Notes under the pieces: generated by a model
Database searches by the model: none
What the model saw: the letters and a program-made list of their open reading frames with translations, nothing else
Told to the model about the DNA's origin: nothing
Part shown: in pieces, positions 35,439 through 44,508 of the stretch
How the letters are laid out: each line of letters begins with the position of its first letter
Position numbering within the stretch: the first letter of the stretch is position 1
Program-made: the position numbers and the translations under genes
Assembly (NCBI RefSeq): GCF_947087965.1
Contig: NZ_CAMUES010000006.1
Location: 62,001 to 126,000, forward strand
Source of the DNA: an uncultured Mobiluncus sp.
GTDB taxonomy: Bacteria > Actinomycetota > Actinomycetes > Actinomycetales > Actinomycetaceae
DNA: 64,000 nt
Direction of reading: 5' to 3'

Positions 35439-38096
35439 TTACTTTGCTGGTTTCGCCGGTTTTGCCGGGGGCTCGCCCAGCTCGGCAGCGCTGACCTGCG
35501 GGGATTCGACCTCGCCGGCGACGAACTCCAGTTTGCCCTCCACGTGGTTGGCGGCCACCAAGTCGGCGCGAGCCGCCTCGGCACACGCCACATCGGGCTC
35601 GGGGAAAGTCACGGTGGCGTGCAAGAACGGGGTGCGCTGAGACACTTTGGCATCCGACTTAACCTTACGGAGAGCCGACAGCGCCCCACCGGCCGCCCGC
35701 AACACTTGGGGATTGCCGCTCACGCTATCCAAACCATCGGTGCTGGGCCAAGCCGCCCGATGCACCGACCCGGTGCGATACCAGGACCACACTTCCTCAG
35801 CGGTGAAAGGCAAGAACGGCGCCAGCAGACGCACCACGTTATCAATCGCCAGCGCCAGGGTCGTGCGCGCGGAGGCGACCGCGGCGCTATCGGCCGCCGA
35901 ATCCTTGCCGTAAGCGCGGTCCTTGACCAGCTCCAAGTAATCATCACACAGCGTCCAGAAGAAGCTCTCGGTCACTTCCAGGGCACGAGCATGGTTCATT
36001 TCCTCGAAAGCCTTGGTCGCGGAGGTGATGACTTCCGCGAGGGTGGCAATCAAAGACCGGTCTACCTCGACCGTTACCAGCGCCGGATCCAAGACTAGGT
36101 CGGCGTCCCCGCCCATCGAGAGGGCGAACTTCGACGCGTTCAACAGTTTGATAGCCAAACGCCGCCCGACCTTCATTTCGCCTTCGTCAAAGGCCGCGTC
36201 CGTTCCCAGCCGGGCCGAAGCCGCCCAGTAGCGCACCGCGTCGGAAGAGTGCTTTTCCAGCAGTCCCATCGGGGTCACCACGTTGCCTTTGGACTTCGAC
36301 ATCTTTTTGTGGTCAGGATCCAAAATCCAGCCCGAAATCGCGGCTTGGCGCCACGGCAGAGTGCCAAACTCCAGGTGGGACCGCACCACGGTCGAGAACA
36401 GCCAAGTACGAATAATGTCTTGACCCTGGGGACGCAAGTCCATCGGGAAAGTCGCGGCAAACAGCTTTTCATCCCGCCCAAAACCCGAATAAATTTCGGG
36501 AGTCAGGCTGGAGGTCGCCCACGTGTCCATAATGTCGACTTCCGCCACGAAACCGCCCGGCACGCCACGCTGAGATTCATCGAATCCGGCGGGCGTATCC
36601 GTGGTTGGATCGATAGGCAGCACGTCCTCACTGGGCAAAATCGGGTGGTCAAAGTCCGTTTCGCCAGAGTCCTTGACTGGATACCACAGGGGCAGCGGCA
36701 CCCCAAAGAAACGCTGGCGGGAAATGAGCCAGTCGGTATTCAAACCGTTGACCCAGTTCTCGTAGCGAACCCGCATAAAGTCAGGCACAAAGTCCAGTTC
36801 GCGCCCGCGCGCCAAGAGTTCCTCACGCAAATCCGTGCCTCCCGCGGTGCGGGCATAAGGCTGGCCGCCGTTGCGGATATACCACTGGCGCGAAGTCACG
36901 ATTTCCAGAGGCTTGTCGCCCTTTTCGTAAAAGTTCGTCATACGCTGGGTCGGTTTCGGATCCCCCAGCATCTCCCCGGATTCCCGCAACGCCTCGACGA
37001 TAGCCTTCCGGGCAGAGAACGTCGTTTTCCCAGCGGTTTCCTGATACAGCGCCCGGCCGCGCTCGGAAGTAATCCAATCCGGCACGTCAGGAATAATCCG
37101 ACCGTCCTTGCGTAGGATAACCCGGGTCGGCAGCTGCAAATCTCGCCACCAATCCACGTCCACCAGGTCGCCGAAAGTACAGCACATAGCGATACCCGAA
37201 CCCTTTTCCATCTCGGCCTCGGGATGAGCCAACACGGGAACCCGCACGTCAAACCCTGGTGACGTGACATAGGTGCCGAACATATCGGCGTAACGCTCAT
37301 CGTCGGGGTGGGCAATCAGTGCGCAGCACGCCCCCAGCAGTTCCGGACGAGTCGTTTCGATAACGATGTCGCCCTTGCCGTCCTCGCGATGGAACGCAAA
37401 AGAATGGTAGGAGCCAGGATAGTCACGCGCCTCCAACTCGGCTTGTGCCACCGCAGTCTGGAACGTGACGTCCCACAGGCCCGGAGCCTCGGCCGCGTAC
37501 ACCTCGCCACGAGCAAAGTTACGCAGGAAAAACGTCTGCGCCACCTTTTGCGCCCGCTTGCCGATGGTTTGCATCGTGTAGGACCAGTCGATAGACAGTC
37601 CCAGCGTCCGCCAGAGTTCCTCGAACTGTTTTTCGTCCTCAGCGGTCAAACGTTCGCACAGTTCCACGAAGTTTTTGCGGCTAATCGGCACCTGGTCGGC
37701 GTTCTTAATGGACTTGCCCTCCCCGCCCTCATACGGCGGAGTGAAATCAGGCACGTAGGGCAGGGACGGGTCGCAGCGCACCCCGAAATAGTTTTGCACC
37801 CGGCGTTCGGTGGGCAGACCGTTGTCGTCCCAGCCCATCGGGTAAAACACGTTCTTGCCGCGCATCCGCTGGTAGCGCGCCACCAAATCCGTGTGGGTGT
37901 AGGAAAACACGTGACCAACATGCAGCGAACCAGACACGGTGGGTGGCGGGGTATCGATAGAGTAAACGGCTTCCCGGGTAGTATCCGGGTCAAAAGCGTA
38001 GGTCTGCGTCTGGGTCCACACCTCGCGCCATTTGTCCTCAATCCCGTCCAGGGTCGTCTTTGCCGGTACGCTCGGAGCTTTCAGTCTCTCGGTCAT
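35439..38096 (-). CDS. valS: Valyl-tRNA synthetase
   Basis: This 885-residue class I synthetase has the HIGH-type motif HVGH (residues 59-62) and KMSKS (about 598), plus the editing CP1 region (for example TTRPELLGACCALIAHPDDER in part). I chose the ATG at 38096 because AAGGAAAACG precedes it; the frame is open 33 bases further upstream without a ribosome site. The C-terminus ends in a Pro/Ala/Lys tail. It is convergent with narI and has proC upstream on the same strand. Confidence 0.96.
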   Translation of the reverse strand: MTERLKAPSVPAKTTLDGIEDKWREVWTQTQTYAFDPDTTREAVYSIDTPPPTVSGSLHVGHVFSYTHTDLVARYQRMRGKNVFYPMGWDDNGLPTERRVQNYFGVRCDPSLPYVPDFTPPYEGGEGKSIKNADQVPISRKNFVELCERLTAEDEKQFEELWRTLGLSIDWSYTMQTIGKRAQKVAQTFFLRNFARGEVYAAEAPGLWDVTFQTAVAQAELEARDYPGSYHSFAFHREDGKGDIVIETTRPELLGACCALIAHPDDERYADMFGTYVTSPGFDVRVPVLAHPEAEMEKGSGIAMCCTFGDLVDVDWWRDLQLPTRVILRKDGRIIPDVPDWITSERGRALYQETAGKTTFSARKAIVEALRESGEMLGDPKPTQRMTNFYEKGDKPLEIVTSRQWYIRNGGQPYARTAGGTDLREELLARGRELDFVPDFMRVRYENWVNGLNTDWLISRQRFFGVPLPLWYPVKDSGETDFDHPILPSEDVLPIDPTTDTPAGFDESQRGVPGGFVAEVDIMDTWATSSLTPEIYSGFGRDEKLFAATFPMDLRPQGQDIIRTWLFSTVVRSHLEFGTLPWRQAAISGWILDPDHKKMSKSKGNVVTPMGLLEKHSSDAVRYWAASARLGTDAAFDEGEMKVGRRLAIKLLNASKFALSMGGDADLVLDPALVTVEVDRSLIATLAEVITSATKAFEEMNHARALEVTESFFWTLCDDYLELVKDRAYGKDSAADSAAVASARTTLALAIDNVVRLLAPFLPFTAEEVWSWYRTGSVHRAAWPSTDGLDSVSGNPQVLRAAGGALSALRKVKSDAKVSQRTPFLHATVTFPEPDVACAEAARADLVAANHVEGKLEFVAGEVESPQVSAAELGEPPAKPAKPAK

Positions 38097-38180
38097 CGTT
38101 TTCCTTTTATCGTTGTGATTTACCTGCAATAGTCTACCCGCTCGCGTTCCCGCTACCCTAACGCGTTCGGCGTGGTGGGG

Positions 38181-38993
38181 TTATTTCTGGGTCGCTTTGG
38201 CATCCCCGGCAATGGCGCCTTCAACCATGTGTACTACGGCCCGTGAGAATCCCGCGTCCTCGCCAGCCAGCAAACCGGCAATGGTGGAGCCGCCGGGGGA
38301 ACACACTCTATCGACCAGCTGGCCGGGGTGAGCGCCCTTTTCCAAACCGTCTTGCAGCATGAGGGCGGACCCCAGCAGCATCTGGGTCGCGGACTCGATG
38401 GCTGCCGCTTTTGTCAGCCCCGCCGCCACACCGGCTTTTGCCAAGGCTTCCACGTAGGTATAGGTCCAGGCGGGGGCGCACCCGGCAATGGCGGTAAACG
38501 CGGGGAACAGGGATTCCTCCAGCTCGACTGTGCGGCCCACCGCGTTGAACAGGCCTCGGGCGTACTGCTTTTGTTCCGGGGTTACCGCCGCGTTCGCGCA
38601 CAAGGCCGACATGGCGGCGTTGACTTGTGCGTTCAGGTTTGGCATGACCCGCACTATGGGGGTGTCCGGGGACAACCAGCCCTCCAGATGGTCCAGTCCG
38701 ACCCCTCCGGCGATGGAAATGACCAGCTTTCCTCCCAGCTCTGGGGCGATTTCGGTGAGAACTGCGCCGATATGTTTCGGTTTCACCGCAATGACCACCG
38801 CGTCAACCGACCCGACCAGTTCCCGGTTAGAAGCCACCTGCTGGGCTCCGAACTCTTTGGTCAGCGGGTGTTCACCCGGGGTTACGCCGAAATCAGAAAA
38901 ACTCAGGTCGCAGGCCTTGACGAAGTCATGTTTGAGAGCTCCCGCCGCAATCGCCGAACCCATGGCACCCATTCCAATAAAACCGAGTTTCAT
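38181..38993 (-). CDS. proC: Pyrroline-5-carboxylate reductase
   Basis: This 270-residue NAD(P)H enzyme makes the last step to proline. It has the N-terminal nucleotide loop GFIGMGAMGSAIA, AVKPKH near residue 75, the NLNAQVNAAMSAL region and the conserved C-terminal LVDRVCSPGGSTIAGL. It lies 84 bases upstream of valS on the same strand. No strong terminator was seen between them. Confidence 0.94.
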   Translation of the reverse strand: MKLGFIGMGAMGSAIAAGALKHDFVKACDLSFSDFGVTPGEHPLTKEFGAQQVASNRELVGSVDAVVIAVKPKHIGAVLTEIAPELGGKLVISIAGGVGLDHLEGWLSPDTPIVRVMPNLNAQVNAAMSALCANAAVTPEQKQYARGLFNAVGRTVELEESLFPAFTAIAGCAPAWTYTYVEALAKAGVAAGLTKAAAIESATQMLLGSALMLQDGLEKGAHPGQLVDRVCSPGGSTIAGLLAGEDAGFSRAVVHMVEGAIAGDAKATQK

Positions 38994-39059
38994 GTTGCCT
39001 CTTTTCCTGATTTGCGCAGTTTTCCCTGACGTTCAGAGCAAACCGCCGGAGTCGTTTTC

Positions 39060-39078
39060 CTATAGGCTAAGTCTATAG
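39060..39078. promoter_or_regulatory. Inverted repeat in the proC-SDR divergent gap
   Basis: Two copies of the palindromic hexamer CTATAG are separated by seven bases, 42 bases before the SDR gene and 67 bases from the proC start. A regulator site or promoter element for the divergent genes is possible. Confidence 0.3.
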
Positions 39079-39119
39079 CGTGGCTCTGTAGCCAAAAATT
39101 CTGGAAAGGTGACCGAAAG

Positions 39120-39971
39120 ATGAGCATCACACCCGGACCCGTAAAGCCGTCCCAAGAGACTCTTGACCCCCAAAGTTTCGGAATTACAGTTCCCGAAACG
39201 CGCCCGGCCCGCCAGCCGGGACGAGTGCTGGTGACCGGGGCTTCTACCGGAATCGGGTGGGAAACCGTGAAACAGCTGTGTTCCTGCGGGTGGGAGGTGT
39301 TGGCGACCGCCCGGCGCGCCGAAAGGCTGGCCGCACTGGCTTATGAGACGGGCTGCGCGGCTTTTGCCGCTGACCTGACCATTCCTGAGCACGTCCAGGC
39401 GCTGTTCGAGTGGGCGACCGCCGAGGGCCAGGTCGTGGACGCGGTGGTCAACAATGCCGGGGGCGCGCGCGGCACCGACACCGTAATGGAGGCAAAGCTG
39501 GAGCGGTGGAAAACCATGTACAGCATCAACGTTTTGTCCTCCCTGCAGGTCACCCAGGCTTTCCTGCCGCAAATGTTGGCTCACGGGGGTGGGGATTTGG
39601 TGTTCGTCACCTCGACTGCCGGTCACGAGACGTACCCAGGCGGGGCGGGCTATACCGCCGCCAAACACGCCGAGGCGATGTTGCCCGAGACGCTGCGCCT
39701 GGAGCTGGTGGGCCAGCCGATTCGGATTATCGAGATTATGCCGGGATTGGTGCAAACCCCGGAGTTTTCCTTGTCGCGCTTGGAGGACAAGGCTGCGGCG
39801 GAGGGCGTTTATGCCGGGGTGGATTATCCGCTGGTGGGGGCCGATATTGCCCAAGCTATTGTGTGGACCTTGAACTTGCCGGCGCACGTGAATATCGACC
39901 AGCTGAAAATCAAGCCTGTGGAACAAGCCACCAGCACGATCAAAGTCCGCCTGGAAAAACCGGCTAGGTGA
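39120..39971 (+). CDS. Short-chain dehydrogenase/reductase
   Basis: This 283-residue SDR has the cofactor loop TGASTGIG (about residue 39), the NNAGG motif and the catalytic Ser (VTSTAG) and YTAAK (about 178). The Arg-rich ARR segment after the second beta strand suggests NADP preference. An N-terminal extension of about 30 residues precedes the fold. Substrate unknown. The flavin oxidoreductase gene downstream is separated by a degenerate duplicated gene start. Confidence 0.88.
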   Translation: MSITPGPVKPSQETLDPQSFGITVPETRPARQPGRVLVTGASTGIGWETVKQLCSCGWEVLATARRAERLAALAYETGCAAFAADLTIPEHVQALFEWATAEGQVVDAVVNNAGGARGTDTVMEAKLERWKTMYSINVLSSLQVTQAFLPQMLAHGGGDLVFVTSTAGHETYPGGAGYTAAKHAEAMLPETLRLELVGQPIRIIEIMPGLVQTPEFSLSRLEDKAAAEGVYAGVDYPLVGADIAQAIVWTLNLPAHVNIDQLKIKPVEQATSTIKVRLEKPAR

Positions 39972-39974
39972 ACC

Positions 39975-40121
39975 ATGGCGCGGATAGTTGTTATAGGCGC
40001 CGGTTGGCGTGCCGACAGGGAGCGTAGCGAGTGTGTGTCGGCGCGTGGTGGTGTGGAGCCGGTGAAAAAACGTTGCGGGGCAACGTTTTCGGCGGAACTC
40101 CTGAAAAGAAAAGGATATTAG
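39975..40121 (+). pseudogene. Truncated duplicate start of the flavin oxidoreductase gene with palindromic insert
   Basis: An ATG three bases after the SDR stop opens MARIVVIGAG, identical in protein to the start of the gene at 40123. The two 30-base stretches differ at five third-codon positions and at no first or second position. After these ten codons the sequence becomes unrelated and palindrome-rich, although the frame stays open for 48 codons and stops (TAG) one base before the next ATG. I read it as the stub of a replaced paralogue. A short leader peptide is less likely but possible. Confidence 0.6.
40011..40089. repeat. Palindrome-rich insert (two hairpins)
   Basis: Hairpin 1 pairs GCCGACA (40011-40017) with TGTCGGC (40036-40042). 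Hairpin 2 pairs AAAACGTTGC (40067-40076) with GCAACGTTTT (40080-40089) around a GGG loop. The segment between also holds AGCGTAGCGAG, a sequence style common in small actinobacterial palindromic elements. No second copy was noticed in this window. Confidence 0.5.
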
Positions 40122-40122
40122 G

Positions 40123-41553
40123 ATGGCCCGGATTGTTGTCATAGGAGCCGGAATGGCCGGCCACTCCACAGCCCTCGGCTTAAAACATCGTCTAAAAGAC
40201 GACCACGATGTCATCGTCATCAGCCCCGGCTCGGCTTGGACGAATCCTGATGTCATGGCCCAGATTGCCTCCGGCCTGCAGCCGGTGCATCGGCAAGCTG
40301 TCCCGCTCGGTCCGCTTTACCGGCGCAAAGGTATTATTTTTCATCAAGGCATGGCTACCGCGGTTTACCCCAAAGGCTACCGGAACGACCCGCGTCCCCA
40401 GGTCCAACTAACTTTTACCGGCTCGCACTTGGAGGGTCAAGTCGCGCGGGTGCCTTACGATTACCTGGTCATTGCCACCGGACACGATATCGATCGAGTA
40501 GCGGGCATCCCCGCGGAAGCGACCACGGTGCCGACCTGTGTCTTGGACCGCCTGGACAGTGCCATCGCAGGGGAAGCGGAACTGCGCAGACTGCTGTTTG
40601 AAATGCAGGATTCCCCGGTGGGAGGCAAACCGAAAGTCATTGCTATCGGTCGTTCCGCTCGCGGCATGGGCGGTTTTTACGGCGCGCTGGAATATGCCCT
40701 GTGTGTGGACGAGGTACTGCGGGCTGCTTTCCTGCGCTCCCGGGTGGAACTGCACTTTTTCGACGCGGGACGACCGTGGATGTACGGCCACACCGATAAC
40801 CCGAAGATGGAAGAAGACATGCAGACCGCCCTGGTGCATCTCATCGATACACACCGCCTGATTTTGCATAAAGATATGCGTCTGGCCTCGATCAATGGGC
40901 GGAGAGTCAGGTTTATTCCGGTACACGGCGAGGGCCAGCCCGGAGAGATGGAATGTGATTTGGTGGCGGTGGAAGCGGCGCGGGTCCTCACGCCCTTGGC
41001 GGTGCATGACGCGAACGGAGCTGATTTGCGCCAGGATCTGTATGACGGCTGGGGGCGGCTGCGGGTGGATGCAAAGACCCAGCAAAACGCTTCCGGTCAG
41101 GTAGTGACGGTGCTGCCGCGAACTTTCCGCAATCCCACGTATCGCAATATTTTCGGGATTGGTTCGGCTATCGCGATGGACACCCGCGAACTCAACGCGG
41201 ATAGTGATTCTGTCCCGGCACCTGTCCCGATGCAGACTCGTGACATGGCTCACTTGATGAGCCGCCAGGTTACGGATTTGATTATTGAGGAACTGACCGG
41301 CCAGAGAAACAAAGTGTTGCCCGAAACCTTGGAAGAAATCGAATCAGTGTTGAGTTTGTGTTGGGATTACGGGTTGATTTCCTCGCGGGGTTTCTATGCG
41401 GAGCTGACCTACCCAAAGAAAGGCAAAGATGCTACGCAGCAGGTGCTGCGGGTGCGCCACGGTTTAGGTCCCTATTGGTCGGTGCGGATGGAGCGTTTCT
41501 TGGAACGTTACCGTGCCAAAGGCTGCGTCTTGTGGTGGTTGCTGCCCACGTAA
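40123..41553 (+). CDS. FAD-dependent pyridine nucleotide-disulfide-type oxidoreductase (sulfide:quinone reductase/NDH-2-like)
   Basis: This 476-residue flavoprotein has the N-terminal FAD loop VVIGAGMAGHS, the ATGHD motif before the second nucleotide region (VIAIGRSARGMGG) and a late GIGSAIAMD segment that contacts FAD. The layout resembles sulfide:quinone reductases and type II NADH dehydrogenases, but I see no redox Cys pair typical of the former. Membrane electron transfer is plausible, the substrate unknown. AAAGGATATTAGG precedes the ATG. Confidence 0.82.
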   Translation: MARIVVIGAGMAGHSTALGLKHRLKDDHDVIVISPGSAWTNPDVMAQIASGLQPVHRQAVPLGPLYRRKGIIFHQGMATAVYPKGYRNDPRPQVQLTFTGSHLEGQVARVPYDYLVIATGHDIDRVAGIPAEATTVPTCVLDRLDSAIAGEAELRRLLFEMQDSPVGGKPKVIAIGRSARGMGGFYGALEYALCVDEVLRAAFLRSRVELHFFDAGRPWMYGHTDNPKMEEDMQTALVHLIDTHRLILHKDMRLASINGRRVRFIPVHGEGQPGEMECDLVAVEAARVLTPLAVHDANGADLRQDLYDGWGRLRVDAKTQQNASGQVVTVLPRTFRNPTYRNIFGIGSAIAMDTRELNADSDSVPAPVPMQTRDMAHLMSRQVTDLIIEELTGQRNKVLPETLEEIESVLSLCWDYGLISSRGFYAELTYPKKGKDATQQVLRVRHGLGPYWSVRMERFLERYRAKGCVLWWLLPT

Positions 41554-41557
41554 GAGC

Positions 41558-42076
41558 CTATTCGGAATCTTCGTCCGGTTCCGGCATCGCGTTGGGGAGC
41601 TGCTCGGCCAGATGCTCAAAGAAATCCTCGCTGGATTCCAAGGCGCAGCGTACCTGTTCGTCCAGCTGTGCGTCTGTTAAGCCGGTACGCCAGCTGATGG
41701 GCAGTTCCGTATGCACGTAGACTTCGCGATCCTCGGTCACTCGCGCGTAGGCTTTCGGCCAGTAATAATCCGTGTTCCAGCGGTTACAAATGGAGTTAAT
41801 CAGGATGAAATCGTCCAGTTCCGGTTCTCCGCGCCAAGTGCCGCGCACGCAGAGAATAGTGTCTTTTTCCCCGGTTACTTGAAAGTAATAGATACCGTTT
41901 TGCCAAGCCCCGCCCACGTCGCCATCGTGGTTGACCTGGTAACTCCAGTTGTGTCCTTCCAAGACTTTCTTAACCCGGTCACGGGTCAGGTTGGGCAACC
42001 TATTGACGGAAGAAGGCACGTTGTCGAACGGTGATTCAAAGGGGTTATCGAACAGATCCCCGCTGCCCTCACTCAT
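41558..42076 (-). CDS. YbjN domain-containing protein
   Basis: This 172-residue acidic protein has the YbjN fold pattern (RDRVKKVLEGHNWSYQVNHDGDVGG, LDDFILINSICNRWNTDYYWPKAY). YbjN proteins resemble type III secretion chaperones and affect several phenotypes; the role in actinobacteria is unknown. GGAGGAAACGGGTC precedes the ATG. It is convergent with the flavin oxidoreductase (4-base gap) and divergent from the methyltransferase. Confidence 0.82.
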   Translation of the reverse strand: MSEGSGDLFDNPFESPFDNVPSSVNRLPNLTRDRVKKVLEGHNWSYQVNHDGDVGGAWQNGIYYFQVTGEKDTILCVRGTWRGEPELDDFILINSICNRWNTDYYWPKAYARVTEDREVYVHTELPISWRTGLTDAQLDEQVRCALESSEDFFEHLAEQLPNAMPEPDEDSE

Positions 42077-42221
42077 GACCCGTTTCCTCCCGCTTGGCTG
42101 TGAATTCCATTTTAGCCGATTGCGCCATACCCTGCCGTGGAATTTCTCTGGGGGTGAAAGCGCGGCTTTCCCTCCGGAAGTGGCGGGTTATTGCCGGCTG
42201 AGCCGCCCACAGTAGGATGGG

Positions 42222-43517
42222 ATGGTGCAGGAAAAACCCCCGGAACTGGCTTTGACGTGGCGCGGAAAACACGAAGTAACACTGGCCACGCCCCGGCTCT
42301 ACGTCCGAGCCGAGCACTATCATGAAACGCACGGGGGCGAAGTTGTGACTTCGCAGAGCGAAAACCGCCTCTATGCCGGGGAAAACCTGCAGGTCATGAG
42401 CGGATTGTTGCCCCAATATGAGGGCAGCGTCGACTGCATCTATATCGATCCACCGTTTAACTCCGGGGTGGATTATGTACAACAGATTCGGACGCACCAC
42501 CGGGGTGGCCCGAAACACACCATCGCTGTGAAACAGTACGGCGACCGCTGGCAAACTGCGGACTACCTGCAAAATTTGTACGAGAGGCTGACCGTACTAC
42601 GGCGATTTTTGTCGCCAACAGGAACGATCTTTGTCCACTGTGATTGGCATTCCTCCGCCGCTCTGCGCCTGGTCCTAGATGAGGTGTTTGGGGCAAGTAA
42701 CCTGGTCAACGAGATTGTGTGGGCTTACGCTTCGGGCGGAGGGTCGCGGCGGGCTTTCGGCCACAAACACGACACCATCCTGTTTTACGCCCGCGACCGG
42801 CGCAGCTACTTTTTCGACCCCGACGCGGTGCGGGTGGCGTATAACGCGACTATAGCTCCGAAACGCCGCGAACTGTTCAACCCGCACGGTATGGTCGCCC
42901 CCGATGTTTGGCAGATCTCCCGGCCGCCGAATCATTCCGAGACTTGGGTGGGGTATCCGACCCAAAAGCCGGTGGAAGTCATGCAACGCGCCATAGCCGC
43001 GGCGTGCCCGCCGGGGGGACTGGTGATGGACTGTTTCGCCGGATCCGGCTCTACTCTGGTGGCGGCAGCCCAGCTGGGACGGCGTTTCCTGGGGATAGAG
43101 CGCAATAGTTTGGGGGTGCATTTGGCTCGGCGGCGCCTGGCGCGAGACGGAGTCAGCTTTGAGGTGTGGCGAGATTCCGCGTCCTGGAGTGCCAACCGAA
43201 TCGTGCCGAGCTTGGAGTCATTGGGCCGAGAAATCGAAACCCGCCTCGCGGAGCTGAGTGCCGCCGTGGAAAAGAGTACTGTCGAGGACGAAACGACCGT
43301 CCAATCCGACAAACCGGACTGGACGGAGCTGGTAGATTGGGTGGCCCTAGACCCGGATTTTGCCGGTTTTCCCGCCGGCGTTTTCACGCCTCAGTCCGTG
43401 GTGGCACCGTCACGAGACACTGTCGTTGATTTTGCCGCCCTCGGTGAGAACCCTCGTGGGGTGGGGCTGGTGGCAGATGTGACCGGGCAAGATTACTTCG
43501 TTAGGCTGGACGCATGA
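42222..43517 (+). CDS. Site-specific DNA adenine methyltransferase (N4/N6-MTase family)
   Basis: This 431-residue protein has the catalytic motif DPPF (about residue 77) before the SAM-binding motif DCFAGSGS (about 270), the order of beta-class and type III Mod methyltransferases. TQKPVEVMQRAI and FLGIERN flank them. A region of about 130 residues after the fold probably contributes to target recognition. No restriction endonuclease of type II or III lies next to it. It overlaps by four bases (ATGA) a gene for a membrane-anchored HNH nuclease. Confidence 0.85.
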   Translation: MVQEKPPELALTWRGKHEVTLATPRLYVRAEHYHETHGGEVVTSQSENRLYAGENLQVMSGLLPQYEGSVDCIYIDPPFNSGVDYVQQIRTHHRGGPKHTIAVKQYGDRWQTADYLQNLYERLTVLRRFLSPTGTIFVHCDWHSSAALRLVLDEVFGASNLVNEIVWAYASGGGSRRAFGHKHDTILFYARDRRSYFFDPDAVRVAYNATIAPKRRELFNPHGMVAPDVWQISRPPNHSETWVGYPTQKPVEVMQRAIAAACPPGGLVMDCFAGSGSTLVAAAQLGRRFLGIERNSLGVHLARRRLARDGVSFEVWRDSASWSANRIVPSLESLGREIETRLAELSAAVEKSTVEDETTVQSDKPDWTELVDWVALDPDFAGFPAGVFTPQSVVAPSRDTVVDFAALGENPRGVGLVADVTGQDYFVRLDA

Positions 43518-44404
43518 GCAATAAGGACAAAACTGGTCAGGGCGCCACACCGGAGGAAAACCGCGGTCTGGAACCGGAAACTCCGCAGGTAGCACCGTGG
43601 GACGGGTGGTTTGGCAAGAGTTCAAACCGTAACCAGCGGGGACGCAATTTGGCTCTAGCGGCGTTCGCTGTGGTGGCCGTGACCGGTTTGGGCACCCAGT
43701 TCGTTGGGGACGACGGCTGGTTCTTCGGGCTCATCGGCGGTGACCAGACCCATTCCGTCAGTCAATCCGGGAACGCCGGGGCACAGACTCCTGACGCCGC
43801 CGCCGGAAAAACTGCAGGAGCCCTCGCCAGGGACGTGTTGGACACTTTGGCAGTGCGCGACAAAGATCCTTTCCGGGGCTTTGACCGTGAGCAGCTGTTC
43901 GGCAAAGGGTGGCTGGACCTCGATGGCGACGATTGCAATACGCGCAACGAAGTGTTGGCTCGCGACCTAGAGAACGTCCAATATCGGGCGGCTACGAACA
44001 CCACTCCCGCTCGCTGCGTGGTACAAAGTGGGGTCTTGCACGATAAATACACCGGGGAAACCATTGATTTCAAGCGGTCTCAGGAGACCTCCGACGCGGT
44101 CCAGATTGACCACGTGGTGGCGTTGGGTAACGTGTGGCGTACCGGCGGACAGCAGCTCAGCCAACCGGAACGCGAAGCCATCGCCAACGACCCGCTGAAC
44201 TTGGAAGCAGTAAAAGGTCAGGTCAATCAGGATAAACAATCCCAGGATGCGTCCGAATGGCTGCCGCCCGCGCGCGATTATCGCTGCGCATACGTGGCAC
44301 GTCAGATTGCGGTGAAAGCGAAATACGGGCTGTGGGTGACCCCGGCAGAGAAACAGGCCATGACGGGGGTGCTGAAGGGGTGTCCCCGGGAGCCAATTCC
44401 ATAG
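43514..44404 (+). CDS. Membrane-anchored extracytoplasmic HNH nuclease (DUF1524 type)
   Basis: This 296-residue protein has a basic cytoplasmic N-terminus, one membrane segment (LALAAFAVVAVTGLG, about residue 50) and a DUF1524 HNH domain: QIDHVVALGNVW (about 196), NDPLNLEAV and a VNQDKQSQDASEWLPP segment with the Asn and Lys of the family. The nuclease should face outside. Two Cys pairs (DCNTR, ARCVV and later YRCAY, KGCPR) could form disulfides there. Translation is coupled to the DNA methyltransferase upstream. Confidence 0.85.
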   Translation: MSNKDKTGQGATPEENRGLEPETPQVAPWDGWFGKSSNRNQRGRNLALAAFAVVAVTGLGTQFVGDDGWFFGLIGGDQTHSVSQSGNAGAQTPDAAAGKTAGALARDVLDTLAVRDKDPFRGFDREQLFGKGWLDLDGDDCNTRNEVLARDLENVQYRAATNTTPARCVVQSGVLHDKYTGETIDFKRSQETSDAVQIDHVVALGNVWRTGGQQLSQPEREAIANDPLNLEAVKGQVNQDKQSQDASEWLPPARDYRCAYVARQIAVKAKYGLWVTPAEKQAMTGVLKGCPREPIP

Positions 44405-44427
44405 GTATCAAATTGGAATCGGTGATT

Positions 44428-44489
44428 ATAGGGGGAGAATAGCCGGGTAGCTGCCAATAATGGCAGCTACCCGGCTATTCTCCCCTTAT
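44428..44489. terminator. Very long hairpin, bidirectional terminator between the nuclease and modC
   Basis: Two 29-base arms (44428-44456 and 44461-44489) pair with a single G-U-type mismatch around a 4-base ATAA loop. It lies 24 bases after the nuclease stop and 20 bases after the modC stop on the other strand. The size is about twice that of other terminators in the window. Confidence 0.8.
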
Positions 44490-44508
44490 ATTTACGGTTT
44501 ATAAAAAC

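Noticed and set aside
39060..40256. Minus-strand open frame of 398 codons opposite the SDR gene
   Set aside because: The plus strand has an intact SDR with all motifs. The reverse product is low-complexity (His/Gln/Arg-rich) with no recognisable domain.
42222..44404. Classical type II or type III restriction-modification system
   Set aside because: No cytoplasmic restriction endonuclease or Res helicase is encoded nearby. The HNH partner has a membrane segment before its nuclease domain.
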